A DNA stretch of 64,000 nucleotides from contig NC_037600.1 in assembly GCF_003073045.1 (NCBI RefSeq), forward strand, positions 11,520,758-11,584,757, in the 5' to 3' direction. Shown here piece by piece: positions 34,893-47,586 of this stretch (positions are counted from its first letter, which is position 1; each line of letters starts with the position of its first letter). The notes beneath the pieces are model-generated. The model made no database searches. It worked only from the letters and a program-made list of their open reading frames with translations, and was not told the DNA's origin. The DNA is from Pomacea canaliculata (Eukaryota > Mollusca > Gastropoda > Architaenioglossa > Ampullariidae). The position numbers and the translations under genes were made by a program.

Positions 34893-36900
34893 TGTCCTCT
34901 TCTTCATAAGATTTTAAAACAATTGAGCATAAGAAGTTAAGCAAATAGAAATATGTGCAACAAGATCCGCATCACATGTTTTTCTGATGTAGTTTTCTTA
35001 TATTGAAATCTGAAACTCCTTCCGACATCAGGATGAGGTGTGAAAGGTGAGACGGAAGTGTGGCACTGATTGTTGACAGTCCCTGCGATAAAATAAAATC
35101 TTCCTATACGCTCTTTGTAAATTATTAAACATTAGATGAGAGTTCTTGAATTATCTAAACTCAGTCTGAGTAATTCTCCATAAAGCCCTATGTATCAAAC
35201 AGCAGTCACCGCTGATGGCATCACATTAAAAAAAAGTGGAACCAATGTCCAGTATCTCCGATAAAAGTTGATTTTCTGATGCAATCCTTAGTTTTCACAG
35301 CCTCCTACTTTCAAGATGAAACATTTTTCTCTGTGTGTAAACTAATTATACCATCCTAACCCTCGTAGCCACAATTCTCAAGTATTGGCAACAGCAGTAC
35401 AATGCCATCTGGAAGTCTTTAGTGCAACTAATTATGTTAGTTTGATGTAGAATGTCTTGCAAATGAACTGTAAAACAATAAGTAATGTGTAGTGTGTGGC
35501 TGTAATATGTCACCAACATGTGTATATGGGATGTAGGTCTTTATACTTATCACGTACATGTCGTTGTATGGTTAATGAGGTAATGTGGAGGTTGTCAATA
35601 GGTGATAGAAATCTAAGAACGGTCAAAGAAGTTCTTTTTCTAAAAACTTTTTCATATTTTTCAGGTAGTTCTTTGTCGTAAATGTATTGCAAAGAAAAGA
35701 GAAGAAAAAATAATTATCAAACTATTTCTCGTGAGTAGTGAGTTTGTGTATTACTCACAAGAGACAACATGTGTGATTGTGTTTAGTATCTTCTCCTAGT
35801 ACTCTGAGATAGATGACTGTCATACATTGTTCCTAACTAACATCATTCTTCAAGACTATACTTCATCTTTCATCGACGGAAACTTTTGTGGACCTGAGTA
35901 GGTTCAGTAAAGGGACTGGATGGTTAAGTACAGGATAGACAGAAGAGGAAAGTGTGAAATGAGCATCACCAGAGGACAGGTGAAGTCAGTCAACGCCACG
36001 ACATACCCTGAAAAGTCACGTGACAAAGCGGACAGTTAGTTCCAAACCAACAGTACACACCCTCCAACATTCAACATGTCAAACTCACTCAAGGATAAAA
36101 TCAATCCAACACAATATTAGTCAAGATGGATAACTCTTATATTGACATTTTCAGTTCAACATGTCTTCATCACAGACACCGTTGCCTGTATTATTCACTG
36201 TCGACAGTTGATGTCAACAAAGCCGTTGCCGCCTGCTTGGTGTCGTTGGTAAAAACATGAGAACTCATCCAGGATATTGGTATTTTGCTGGCTGTAGACA
36301 AACACATGAGTAAGTAACTCTATGCATCGGTTATTTCAGTAAATTGGAAATTGTTTCTGACATTTATCTTCTGTCATCATTTTACAGTAATCTTACAACT
36401 CATACTTAAAACCTTCATGTCCTTGTAGGGTATTTCAAGAGAAGCAATTTATGAATAAACGTTGCAAAACTATTCAAGTTGTTTAATTACATGATAAATA
36501 TTCGCAAAGTGCGTTGCAATCAAAATGCTTTTATATACAATATTTAACGACTGAAGTACATCTTTTGATGATTGTTCACCAACAAACAAACAAAAAAAAT
36601 CACACCCACAGAACATAGATTCAGACTGGACAACCAGAATATCCACACAAAAAAACTGTGGAGTGAATGCCGGGCGGATGCAATGGTAATGTAAACTAGA
36701 GGGCGGTTCACGTGACTTCAATAAGTATTAAGGAATTATAAACTAGATGACTAGAAGACTGTCGATAATTATAATGTTAGCGATTATCGCACGTCCTAAA
36801 ATTTGTTGCAAAAATATCTCGATTTAATAACAATTTGTCTAAAACACTAAACTGAGTGTTGTTACTGGGGTGTACGCTGGGTGCTGGGAGTCATGGTTAC
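34893..36900 (-). repeat. Array spacer, no gene seen
   Basis: Common spacer landmarks, including the GTCACGTGAC palindrome near 36017. No coding region is supported. Confidence 0.6.
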
Positions 36901-36994
36901 CTGTGCGAGCCAATGAGTGTAAGTGTTGCATACACCTACATGTCGGTGCATCTCCCGGAGTCTCGAGGCGGATGAGTACGATATCTTTGTCCAT
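36901..36994 (-). other. Block C, third copy
   Basis: MDKDIVLIRLETPGDAPTCR on the minus strand, open to LHSLARTG across the CACAG|GTAACC donor-like site. One residue differs in the first 20 from the 10.4 kb copy. Confidence 0.35.
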
Positions 36995-37220
36995 TTCGTT
37001 TACCTATACCCGAAGGTTTACGAAACTAACAAAAGTCCTCTTAATTGACTTACATGACTGCCAATACACCTTACTTGAGTTGCGAGACAAGCGGCCAGCA
37101 TAGACATGCATTCGCCTGGCGACATCGGTTCACTTTCGAGCCATGATGTCTTTGTTGAGGTCTAGTACTTACCTTGTGCTGTCAATAATTCGGACTGAGG
37201 TGTGTTCTCTCACGACACCT

Positions 37221-37619
37221 CTACCCTTCTACAGGCCGCTCTTCAGACTCATCATCCGCGTTGTCCGTCCCGGTCTTGGTTGGTTTATATGCTGTCGTGC
37301 CCAATAAAGTAAGTAAGTTACGCTTAGCATCAGGCGTTACCGGATGTCCGAAACGTTGATCACATTGTGTCCCGACGAAGGGTGGCACACATATACATCG
37401 TTTTATATTTGGGACGATTACCCCAGGCATGACTTCACTATCCATATCATATACCGTACCTCCGTTGTAGCAGCGAAACTCGTCATCAGTCCCCAGCATC
37501 GACGGCAACGCCAGCAGCAGCAGCAGTGCGACAAGTGCTGCACGACTAGCGCCGCACGACACTGACTTAGGACTGCAGCTCGCTTTTAAAGTGGGGTTAG
37601 TAGGACTCATATTGGTCAT
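37221..37619 (-). CDS. Small secreted EGF-like protein, subtype B (copy 5)
   Basis: Predicted 132-residue protein from the ATG at 37619. Residues 27-43 are the hydrophobic signal core, with one extra leucine. The EGF-like part has four cysteines (50, 75, 77, 86): CYNGGT, CIC, then FVGTQC. After it the sequence leaves the family norm: DQRFGHPVTPDAKRNLLTLL replaces the QYR/helix/NQT region. The tail is acidic (TDNADDESEERPVEG), read in a different frame of the same DNA that gives other copies a basic tail. The broken copies at 10.8, 16.2 and 62.1 kb are of this subtype. The donor lies at 37165-37175 after the stop. Likely secreted; role unknown. Confidence 0.8.
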   Translation of the reverse strand: MTNMSPTNPTLKASCSPKSVSCGASRAALVALLLLLALPSMLGTDDEFRCYNGGTVYDMDSEVMPGVIVPNIKRCICVPPFVGTQCDQRFGHPVTPDAKRNLLTLLGTTAYKPTKTGTDNADDESEERPVEG

Positions 37620-37937
37620 GGACAGTGGTCAGGACTTTGTGATCCGTGCTGAGGTCAACGGTCAGCCTGTTCCTCACCTTCGACTGTAGGTGTTCTGTAG
37701 ATCGTACAATACCTTAGACCTTGGACTAGTTGTAGGAAGGTCTGTTGACATCAACACCACCACGTGTCCCTCTCAACGTGCTAATGCACTTGGTAATTGT
37801 TTCGTCCTCTGACCAAGTTAACGCTCCTTTCCTCTGTATTACCGCTAGAGATAATAACGAGTGTCCTCCAGACGATTAAGTCGGACGATAGACAGAGCTA
37901 AGCGTGTGAGTTGTGCGTTGTGTACAAAGTTCGTCTC

Positions 37938-37944
37938 TTATATA
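37938..37944 (-). promoter_or_regulatory. TATA box of EGF copy 5
   Basis: Minus-strand TATATAAGAGACG context, about 320 nt upstream of the ATG at 37619. Confidence 0.75.
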
Positions 37945-38044
37945 CTCGAGCAGAGTGGACACCCAGTCACCCTCAAATTGCCACCCATTTATGTCACATT
38001 ACAGCTCCATCACACCTCCCATCTCGTAGGTCTGCCCTCGTATC

Positions 38045-38220
38045 TCGGTTTCCAACCAATCCTATCAATTCTTCATGGCCAGCGGTGGATGGTACGTGTA
38101 GCCACCCCAGACACCCGGTACCACGCTGATGTCCCGACCACCTCACGTGTTTGACGGATGGAATGGAGGGGCCGCCCCCAACCTTCTCTGACAGCAGGTA
38201 GGCGTAACAGTCCGGAGTAG
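38045..38220 (-). other. Block B copy
   Basis: Conserved block with a good acceptor-like edge (TTGTTGCTGCAG|CTACTCC). A one-base deletion close to that edge changes the frame relative to the acceptor in this copy. The CYAYLLSEKVGGG frame is otherwise recognisable. Confidence 0.5.
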
Positions 38221-41200
38221 CTGCAGCAACAAGGACACACGATGATTAGACTGTATTTTTACCATCCTTTATTTTGCTATAGCTTCACCAGAAGCTGCCA
38301 GACAAGATCTACTCCCCTTTCTATACCACCTCACCCACCCCCAACACACCAACACACACACCCCTAGATGAGACAAGCTTATAGGTTATACGCAGTCTTT
38401 GTCTTGAAGGTTTTGCTGTCACACATGCTGTTGACAATTTCTGGAGTTTATTTCAAGTTTTACACAGCATGCAAGCAGTCATACCCAGAGTTCATGCCTC
38501 GTGTATGGGGTTCAACCTAAAGTCAAGCCCAGTCATCATCATCAGTATGAGTGTAAGAACAGTTGACAGTCAGCATGTATGTTCGAGGACCAGCATGACT
38601 GCAATCTCAACTTACAGGCTGTTGACAGTCTGTACTTTGCATGATGACATCAAAACTCAATTCCTTAAAGTTTGTGTTGGCTTGATGGTGGTGTATTTTA
38701 TGCTCAGGTGTGAGAGAATTTGCGTTAGTGTGTGACGCAGAAGCGAGAATGATATCAGTGGACAGGTGAGAATGCGAATGTTCAATTTTCACTTTTCTTG
38801 CACTTTGCTGTGATGCTGCCTGGACGTGTTACAAAGTCTGACTAGTTTTACCTACAGCTTTGACTTCTAATAAATTGAAACCTTGTCCTATAATGGCATA
38901 GTAAGTAAAAAACTACAACAGTTGGTACAGTGTCAGTAACTTATTCTGGACGACGAAGTTCAAAACTTATTAACGATTCTTTTGACAGTTTTCTGTAGGT
39001 GCGTGTGAGCTTGCTCACTGGTATTATGCAATTCTAGACATTTAATTTTTTATTTAAGAAATTACAGCAGCCTACAAAAGTATTGTTATTGTTAAATTAC
39101 CGATGAAACGGTACCGTTTATATATAGAGAGATATATGTGCATACGATTGACAGGAGTAACGTTTTGACAATAATTTAAAAATCAGACCATTCCAGTCTT
39201 CATCTCACTGATGGCGCTCAAGGCAACTACGGAGATATCTGATGGCAAAGCCAAGCCTGTGAATATCAAATAGAGTCTTTCAAAATATGATTCATGTACT
39301 TCCTTCGAAAAATTTATTGCAAGAAAGTAGTGTAGAAAAAAGGGGTTAAGAAGAATTAAATACTTGAAGTTTCTTTATTTATGTCAATAACGATTTCCTA
39401 CACAAAGCTGGTTTCACTCTAGTATATCTTATTGGACAAGACTTTCTGTTCACTTATGTTGTCTTCTCTAGCTATGTGATCTCATGGCACAACACCGTGT
39501 CGAGGATTGTCTTTTTTTTTTTTTTGTATCATCGTCACCCCGATCCACAACAGATCATCTCTTCCGTCCTCACCACTGACCGGCCAGTCATCGGGCTTGT
39601 CAGACAGGACATGGTAAGGGTTGTGTCAGGATGTCTGGTGCCGATGTCTGACACTGAGTGAGTGGGAGAGAGAGAGTGAAACAAAGAGATTGTGTGTTTG
39701 TGTTATTATTTCACTCCATCCCTTATCAGTTTATTCCATATTCATGGTCTGTTAGTATAAACATGGAGATCCTGACCACGTGTTTGCATTCCGCGCTAAC
39801 GAGCATCACGAGTTTTATTTTTATCTTTGATGATACCAGGTGTCTTTATAGCAATAGTTCAATATACAGCCACGATATTAAATATAATGTTTTAATATTA
39901 CTTAGGATATATTCGATTTCTTTCCAGAAACCGCTTGATTGCATTTTTCGAAATAAAACATTTTATAGCAACACACAGCATTTTTAATGTTTGGTGTTTG
40001 TGTGCTTGAACACAACATATTGTTGATAGAACGGTGGAGCTAGGACTGGTATAACCTCTTACCCGGCGGTGCTACTGCAAGGATGTTTGTTTGTTTACAG
40101 CCCTGATGATAGAGCCGCTTCACTTTATTCCCTATTTGTGGTCTGGTATTAAATTTTTATTGCAGGGGAGGGAAACGCTTGGGCTGCGGTGTGTGTAGGT
40201 TTCGCGAAATCATTAAATTTGTGTGTGGTCCTGCCAAGACAACAGCAGGCGGAATTTAAAATTCAAGAAATCTTAGAGCTTTTTCGTAGCAGCTTTAATG
40301 TATATGAAGTGAATCATAATAATACAGTAAATAATGATGGCAGTACTAGGCAGGCTGGGAGTGAACTCTTGAAAGAGTGCTAAGACACTTTCCTGAACTA
40401 CTGCTGACCAAACATGGCTGACTGATTTCAGAGTTGATAAGTTTGTATGGTATGACAAGATGTTTTAAATATTCAAATTACCCTTGACAGTAAAATGTTC
40501 CCTACACTTAATCCTTAGGGTTGAGACTGATAATGCCAGCTCTGTGTCCTCTTGTTCATAAGATTTTAAAACAATTGAGCAGGATCTTCGATGAAGGTTG
40601 ATTTTCTGAAACAATCCATACTTTTCACAGCTTGCTACTTTCAAGATGAAATCCATTTCTCTGTGTGTAAACTAATTATACCATCCTAACCCTCGTCGCC
40701 ACAATTCTCAAGTATTGACAACAGCAGTACATTGTCATCTGGATGTCTTTAGTGAAACTAATTATGATAGTTTGATGTAGAATGTCGTACAAATGAACTG
40801 TTAAACTATAAGCAATGTGGAGTGTGTGGCTGTAAGGTGTCACCAACATGTGTATATGTGATGTAGGTCTTTATACTTATCACGTACATCTCGTCATATG
40901 GTTAATGAGGTAATGTGGAGGTTGTCAATAGGTGATAGTAATCTATGAACGGTCAAGATAAGTTCTTTTTCAAAAATATTGTTCTTATATTTTATGTAGT
41001 TCTTTCTTGTAAATGTATTGCAAGGAAAGGAGAAGAAACAATAATTAATTATCAAACTATTTCTCGTGAATAGTGAGTTTGTGGATTACTCAACAGAGAC
41101 AACATGTGTGATTGTGTTTAGTAACTTCTGAGAAAGATGACTGTCATACATTGTTCCTCACTAACATCATTCTCGAAGACTACACATCATCTTTCATCGT

Positions 41201-42427
41201 CGGAAACTTTTGTGGACCTGAGTAGGTTCAGTAAAGGGACAGGACAGACAGAAGAGGAATGTGTGAAATGAGCATCACCATACGACAAGTGAAGTCAGTC
41301 AACCACACGACATACCGTGAAAAGTCACGTGACAAAGCAGACAGTTAGTTCCAAACCAACAGTACACACCCTCCAACATTTAACATGTCAAACTCACTCA
41401 AGGATAAAATCAGTCCAACACAATATTAGTCAAGATCGATAACTCTTATATTGACATTTTCAGTTCAACATGTCTTCATCACAGACACCGTTGCCTATAT
41501 TATTCACTGTCGACAGTTGATGTCAACAAAGCCGTTGCCGCCTGCTCGGTGTCGTTGGCAAAAACATGAGAACTTCTCCAGGATATTGGTATTTTGGTGG
41601 CTGTAGACAAACACATGAGTAAGTAACTCTATGTATCGGTTATTTCAATAAATTGGAAATTGTTTCTGACATTGAGATCTTCTGTCATCATTTTACAGTA
41701 ATCTTACAACTTATACTTAAAACCTTCCTGTCCTTGTAGAGTATTTCAAGAGAAGCCGTTCATAAATAAATGTTTAAAACCTGTTCAAATTTTGTTGTAA
41801 TTATATGATAAATATTCACAAAGGGCTTTGCAATCAAAAGGATTTTATATATATATATACAATCTTTAATGACTTGAATACATACCTTGATGAATTTTTA
41901 CCAACAAATAAAAAAAACAAACAAATAACACTCACAGAACATTTATTGAGACTGGACAAGGAGAATATCCATAAAAAAATTGTCGAGTGAAAGCCGTGCG
42001 GATGCAATGGTAATGTAAACTACAGGGCGGTTCCCCTACTTTCTATATGAATTAATGAATTTTAAACGAGATCACTAGAAGACTATCGATAATTATAATG
42101 TTAGCGATTATTGCACCTCCTAAAATTTGTTGTAAAAATTTCTCGATTTAATAAAAATTTCTGTAATGCACTAAACGAATACACCTACATTTGGTTGCGT
42201 CTCCCGGAGCCTCGAGGCGGATGAGTACGATATATTTGCTAATTTGGTTTACCTATTCCCCGAGGTTCACGAAACTAACAAAACTTCTTTTAATTGACTA
42301 ACGGAACACACCCTACATGACTGACAACACACCTTACTTGAGTTGCGATACAAGCGGCCAACATAGACATGCATTCGCCCGGCGACATCGGTTCACTGTC
42401 GAGCCATGATGTCTTTGTTGAGGTCTG
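38221..42427 (-). repeat. Array spacer, no gene seen
   Basis: A near-complete spacer without recognised insertions, useful as the reference form for the other units. Landmarks in order: CA-rich tract (38350), GGTGTATTTTATGCTCAGG (38690), GACCACGTG (39774), GTCACGTGAC (41326), GTTGCCTATATTATTCACTG (41490). No recurring coding frame is seen. Confidence 0.6.
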
Positions 42428-42491
42428 GTACTTACCTTGTGCTGTCAACAGTTGGGACTGAGGTGTGTTCTCTCACGACCCCTCCACCGTT

Positions 42492-42875
42492 CTACCAGCT
42501 GCTCTCTAGACTCATCCTCGTTGTCCGTCCCTGTCTTGTCTGGTTTTGTCGGCGCTGTTCCGTCACGACGGCGTCGCGTATAAAATCACCCAAGTTCATA
42601 AACGCACTGCGGTACTGACATCGTGGCCCTTCATAATCTCGGGAACAAATACATCGACAGTTAGCCATGAGGGGGTCATGGCCGTAATCCCGCTCGCCCC
42701 CGTTTAAGCAGGGAAACACTGCATTACAATCCCAAGTGTACCGATTCTCCCCTAGCGTCGATGGCAACGCCAGCAGCAGCAGTGCGACAAGTGCTGCACG
42801 ACTAGCGCTGCACGACACTGACCTAGGACTGCAGCTCGCTTTTAAAGTGGAGTTAGTAGGACTCATATTGGTCAT
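42492..42875 (-). CDS. Small secreted EGF-like protein, six-cysteine type (copy 6)
   Basis: Predicted 127-residue protein from the ATG at 42875. Signal core at 27-42 (AALVALLLLALPSTLG); Cys 50, 56, 73, 75, 77 and 86, as in the 22.2 kb gene; CLNGG motif; QYR; NLGDFIRDAVVTEQRR helix-like segment; NQT sequon; tail MSLESSW. Against the 22.2 kb gene, the part after the signal differs at about 21 codons that change the residue and at one that does not, while flanking DNA is almost identical. The leader is about 100 nt shorter than in most copies. The donor lies at 42428-42438. Probably secreted; function unknown. Confidence 0.82.
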   Translation of the reverse strand: MTNMSPTNSTLKASCSPRSVSCSASRAALVALLLLALPSTLGENRYTWDCNAVFPCLNGGERDYGHDPLMANCRCICSRDYEGPRCQYRSAFMNLGDFIRDAVVTEQRRQNQTRQGRTTRMSLESSW

Positions 42876-43116
42876 GGACAGTGGTCGGGACTTTGTGATC
42901 CGTGCTAAGGTCAACGGTCAGCCTGTTCCTCACCTTCGACTGTCGGTGTTCTGGAGAGATCGTACAATACCTTAGACGTTGGACTAGTTGTAGGAAGGTC
43001 TGTCTTCAAAACGATCGAGCCGGACGATAGTGTTAACCGAGTGTATTGACTGTAACAAACACTGCTTCTCCGTGCCGTTGTTCCCTCTCGTGTGCGTTTG
43101 GTAGAAAGTTCGTCTC

Positions 43117-43123
43117 TTATATA
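43117..43123 (-). promoter_or_regulatory. TATA box of EGF copy 6
   Basis: Minus-strand GCGTATATAAGAGACG, about 245 nt upstream of the ATG. The distance is shorter because part of the leader is deleted near 43005. Confidence 0.75.
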
Positions 43124-43224
43124 CGCGAGCAGAGAGGACACCCAGTCCACCCTCCTATTCCCACTCATTCATGTTACAGTACAGCTCTACCACACCTCCA
43201 ATTTCGTAGGTCTGCCCTCGGCGC

Positions 43225-43401
43225 TCAGCTTCCAACCAATCCTTTCAATTCTTCACTGTCAGCGGGGGATGGTACGTGTAGCCACCCCAGACACCCGGCA
43301 CCACGCTGATGTCCCGACCACCTCACGTGTTTAACGGATGGAATGGAGGGACCGCCCCCAACCTTCTCTGACAGCAGGTAGGCGTAACAGTCCGAGAGTA
43401 G
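43225..43401 (-). other. Block B, open copy
   Basis: Open frame LLSDCYAYLLSEKVGGG, PSIPSVKHVRWSGHQRG, GCLGWLHVPS, ELKGLVGS, stop. The upstream edge lacks an AG, so acceptor use here is doubtful. Confidence 0.5.
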
Positions 43402-44343
43402 GGGCCGTAACGAAGGACACATGATGATTAGTTTGTATTTTTCCCATTTTTTTCCCCTATATTTTCCAAACAAGTTGTCAGACAAGATCACGGGGAAAAA
43501 AAGACACACACACAGACACTCACACAGACACACACACACACAGAAAATTTGCTTTACTGTCTGATGCAAACGCGAGAATGATATTGGCGGAAAGGTGACA
43601 ATCCAAATGTTCAATTTTCATTTCTCTTGCACTTTGCTGTGATGCTGCCTTTGATGTGTTAAATTAAATGTGACTAATTTTTCCTACCCCTTTGACTTCA
43701 AACAATTTGAAAAGAAACTTTGGGAAACTTCGTCCTCCAGTGGCATAGTCAGTAATAGCTACAACAGTTGGTACAGTGTCAGTAACTTATTCTGGACGAC
43801 GAAGATCAAAACTTCTTTCAGATTCTTTATACAGCCTTCTCTTTATGCGTGTGAGCTCGCTCACTGGTATAATGCAAGTCTAGATATTTAAATTTTCATT
43901 TGATTAATGACAGCAGCCTCTAAAATTATCGTTATTGTAAATTTATAGATTACACTTTAGCATTTAAATATATATATATGTGTGTGTGTGTGGATAATAT
44001 TGACCGGAGTAACACTCACTGATGGTGCACAAGTCAACTGTCCAGATATCTGATGGCAAAGTCGAGCCTGTAAATTGCAAATATAGTCTTTCGAAAGATA
44101 ATTCATGTACTTCCTTCGAGAAATTTTAGTGCAAGAATGCAAAAGAGAAAAAAGGGGTTAAGAAGAATCAAATAATTGAAGTTTCTGTATTTATATGAAC
44201 AGCGACTTTCTACACAAAGCTGATTTCACTCTGGTATATTTTATTCCAGATAGTAATTTGGACAAGAATTTCTGTTCACTTACATTGTGATCTTTAGCCA
44301 TGTGACCGCATGGCACAACACCATGTCAAAGACTATCGTTTAG

Positions 44344-44374
<31 letters not shown>

Positions 44375-44632
44375 TTGTATTATTGTCGGCCCGATCCACA
44401 ACAGAAATTCTCTTCCGTCCTCATCCCGGACCGGCCAGTCATCGGGCTTGTCAGACAGGACATGGTAAGGGTTGTGTCAGGATGTCTGCTGCCGATGTCC
44501 TGACACTGTGTCAGTGGGAGAGAGTGAGGGAAACAGAGAGATAGCGTGTGTCTGTGTGTGTGCATGTGTGTGTTATTATTTCACTCCCTTCCCTATCAGT
44601 TTATTCCATATTCTTGGCCTGTTAGTGTAAAG
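43402..44632 (-). repeat. Array spacer with microsatellites
   Basis: Spacer with a (CA)n/(CACAGA)n tract at about 43500-43545 and a TA/TG tract at about 43965-43991. No coding region is supported. Confidence 0.55.
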
Positions 44633-45967
44633 CAGCGGTTCTCAACAAGGGGTCGCGAAGGTGGTCATTTTTTAAAAGTTTCTTATACCGGTATTAGTGA
44701 AATTAGTTTACATTGTGTAACCGAGTGGTGAGGGGGCTCAAACTCCAAATCTCTTCTCCCTATTCAAGTACACTGTCTCGGCATGCAGTGACTTCTCACT
44801 TACAAAACTCAAAACACAATCCCCCTCTCAACAATTGAGCCTCAAATCTCCTTCCTCTCGCCTTTTTACCTCTCTCTCCCCCAATCTCTCATCGCTGACT
44901 CCTCTCTCCCTCTCCAGTCACACCTCCCTATTTTTTTTTTAACATCTAAAAGGCACGCATTCAGGAAACGTCCATCATTCACACCCTTTCGCGCTCGCAC
45001 GTGCTCAGTCCTAGAACTCTAGGTCCCTGACAGAAGGCCATGACCAGACAGTGCGGGGTGGGGGCTTAAGAACGACCGATGACTGCTGCTAATGGCATAT
45101 TTATCGGACATATTTGAGAAACTGAACGTTGTGAATACTTCTCTGCAAGGGAAAGACACCACCATATTACAAACAACTGACAAGATGAATGCTTTCGTCC
45201 GAAACATTTTGTTGTGGACGCAAAAGATACGCCAAGAAAATATTTTTGATATGTTTCCGTGCTTGTGTAAGTGCAAGGCTGACTTTAACTTGAATCTTGA
45301 TCAGGTGAAGAATGTAATTATTGCCCATCTAAACGGACTGCAAGAAAGGCTTCAGCATCACTTCGCTGAAATTGAAATACGATTGGATTCGTAATCCATT
45401 TCTGGCTGATCCTAGCACAAGCGGGTTGTCCACGGAAGAAGAAGAGCAGCTCATCGACCTTTCGAGTGACCAATCCCTGAAAATGGTCTTCCAAACAACA
45501 CCAGTGCCAACATTCTGGATTAGCATCAACGGTGCTTTCTGAGAAAGCAATGAAAGTTCTTCTGCCATTTTCAACTTCGTATATGTGTGAGCAAGGATTT
45601 TCAGCATTAGCAGCACTGAAGTCTCAATACAGAAATCGTGTGGACGCAGAGGCTGAGCTGCGAATAGCAGTGGGTACGAACATCGCACACAGATTCGCTT
45701 CTCTATTCAACAGCAAGCAGGCTCAACCTTCTCATTAATCAAAGTGTGTGTCTAATAAAACTAATAAAATAATATTTATTAGCACCGCAGAATTTGCTTT
45801 CGTAAAATTTCATTAACAGTTATACTTCTTGCAGATACGAACTTTGTTCTTCCGTTGTTGAATTGCATTGATTTTTTCGACGCGGCGTTCGAGGTTAGCT
45901 AAGGCCCCTACCCTTCCCCTCCACCGACCTATAGCTGGCTTCACAAGTAAAAGGCTAAGAACCTCTG
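44633..45967 (+). mobile_element. hAT DNA transposon (ZBED-like), deleted copy
   Basis: 1,335 bp with ends CAGCGGTTCTCAAC and, inverted, CAGAGGTTCTTAGCC. It is flanked by the perfect 8-bp duplication GTGTAAAG (44625-44632, 45968-45975). It sits in spacer just before the GACCACGTG landmark. It encodes only the C-terminal part of a transposase, so it is an internally deleted copy. Confidence 0.92.
45092..45738 (+). pseudogene. hAT transposase C-terminal part
   Basis: The first piece (45092-45394) reads MAYLSDIFEKLNVVNTSLQG, DKMNAFVRNILLWTQ and FDMFPCL, as in FAM200/ZBED5-like hAT proteins. A frameshift near 45390 is followed by RNPFLADPS, and a further break precedes the dimerisation end at 45532-45738 (VLLPFSTSYMCEQGFSALAA, RNRVDAEAELRIAV, QAQPSH). 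The BED finger and most of the RNase-H-like core are missing. It once cut and pasted the element and is now non-functional. Confidence 0.88.
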
Positions 45968-45975
45968 GTGTAAAG

Positions 45976-46824
45976 CATGAAGAGCCTTACCACATGATAT
46001 CATTCCGCGCTATACGAGCATCACGAGTATTATATTTATCTTTGATGATACCCGGTGTCTCTATAGCGAAAGTTCAATATACGGCCACGATATTAAATAT
46101 CATCATTTAATATTACTTATGATATCTTCGATTTCTTTCCAGATGCCGCTTGACTGCATTTTTACAAATAAAACCTTTTATAGCAACACACAACATTTTT
46201 AATGTTTTGTGTTTGTGTGCTTGAACACAACATATTGTTGATAGAACGATGGAGCTAGGACTCTTACCTGGCGGTGCTACTCAAAGGATGTTTGTTTGTA
46301 TACAGCCCTGACGATAGAGCCGCTTCAGTTTATTCCCTATTTGTGGTCTGGTAGTAAATTTTTATTGCAGGGGAGGGAAACGCTTGGACTGCGGTGTGTA
46401 TAGACTCGCGAAATCATTAAATTTGTGTGTGGTCCTGCCAAGGCAACAGCAGGCGGAATTTTAAATTCAAGAAATCTTAGAGCCTTTTTATAGCAGTTTT
46501 AATGTATATGAAGTGAATCATAATAATACAGTAAATAATGATGGCAGTGGTAGGCAGGCTGGGAGTGAACTCTTGCAAGAGTGGTGAGACACTTTCCCAA
46601 ACTGCGGCTGACCAAACATGGAAAACTTATTTCAGAGTTGATAAGTTTGTATGGCACAAGATGTTATAAATATTCAAATGACCCTCGACAGTAAAAAGTT
46701 CCCTACACCTTATTCACGGCATTGTTAGCAAAGAAAAGTTGTAGTCTTGATCATTATGGTTGAGAATGATAATGCCAGCTGTGTGTCCTCTTCTTCATAA
46801 GATTTTAAAACAATTGAGCATAAG
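45976..46824 (-). repeat. Array spacer, no gene seen
   Basis: Common spacer from the GACCACGTG-type landmark to the CAATTGAGCATAAG segment that received the next insertion. Nothing coding is seen. Confidence 0.6.
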
Positions 46825-47121
46825 CAGGCCTGAAGAGAGGGGGGGACAAGGGGGTCTGGTGTACCCGGGCCGCCGCGTCAAGGGGGCCCGGCCTTGGTCA
46901 GTGGATTTTTTTTCTTCTTCTCCTTTTCTTTCCTTTTAAAGAAAGGTCTAAGACAGAACACCCAAGCATTACACATGCAGAAGTTGAGTTTGAGTGTAGA
47001 TATTGAGATTCGAATTGTAAACATACATTATATACTGGGAAAATAATTTACGATTACAAGTACAAGGGGCCCAAAGAGGGGTCGTCTGTCCCGGGGCCCG
47101 GGCTGGCTCTCGGCGGCCCTG
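46825..47121. mobile_element. hAT-type MITE, GC-rich ends
   Basis: 297 bp starting CAGGCCTGAAGAGAGG and ending CTCGGCGGCCCTG (inverted, CAGGGCCGCCGAG). A perfect 8-bp duplication AGCATAAG flanks it (46817-46824, 47122-47129). The empty site is seen at about 34926. There is no coding capacity. Confidence 0.9.
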
Positions 47122-47440
47122 AGCATAAGGAAGTTAAGCAAATAGAAATATGTGCAACAAGATCCGCATCACAGTTTTTTCTCATGTTGTTTTCTTATAT
47201 TGAGGTCTGAAACTGCTTCCGACATCAGGATGAGGTGTGAAAGGTGAAACAGAAGTGCGATACTGATTGTTGACAGTCCCTGCGATAAAATCAAATGTTC
47301 CTTTACGCACTTTGTAAATTATTAAACATTAGATGAGAGTTCTTGAATTATTTAAACTCAGTCTGTGTAATCCTCCATAAAGCCCTAAACGTGATTCACT
47401 GGACTGTTGACATTTATAATTTATCAACAAAAAGAAGAAG

Positions 47441-47586
47441 ATGGTCAGCGGTGGATGGTACGTGTAGCCACCCCAGACACCAGGCACCACGCTGATGTCC
47501 CGACTACCTCACGTGTTTGACGGATGGAATGGAGGGGCCGCCCCCAACCTTCTCTGACAGCAGGTATGCGTAACAGCCCGGGAGTA
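47441..47586 (-). other. Orphan block B without TATA or EGF gene
   Basis: Only block B survives here, cut at 47441, with its acceptor-like edge (TTGTTGCTGCAG|CTACTCC) intact. The leader, TATA box and EGF frame are absent, and unit sequence from another position abuts it. Confidence 0.65.

Noticed and set aside
37861-38154. Plus-strand frames starting MSSRRLSRTIDRAKRVS that recur in several units
   Set aside because: They are the antisense of the leader, TATA box and block B, run through the promoter and differ in frame between units. The recurrence comes from the duplicated DNA.
38469-38735. Recurring plus-strand frame with TVDSQHVCTRTSMTEISTY in the spacer
   Set aside because: It recurs because the spacer recurs. 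Lengths and frames vary between units, it has no domain, and its orientation is opposite to the genes.
43500-43545. CA-rich direct repeats as a possible CRISPR or satellite array
   Set aside because: Simple dinucleotide microsatellite with no spacer structure; similar CA tracts occupy the same place in the other units.
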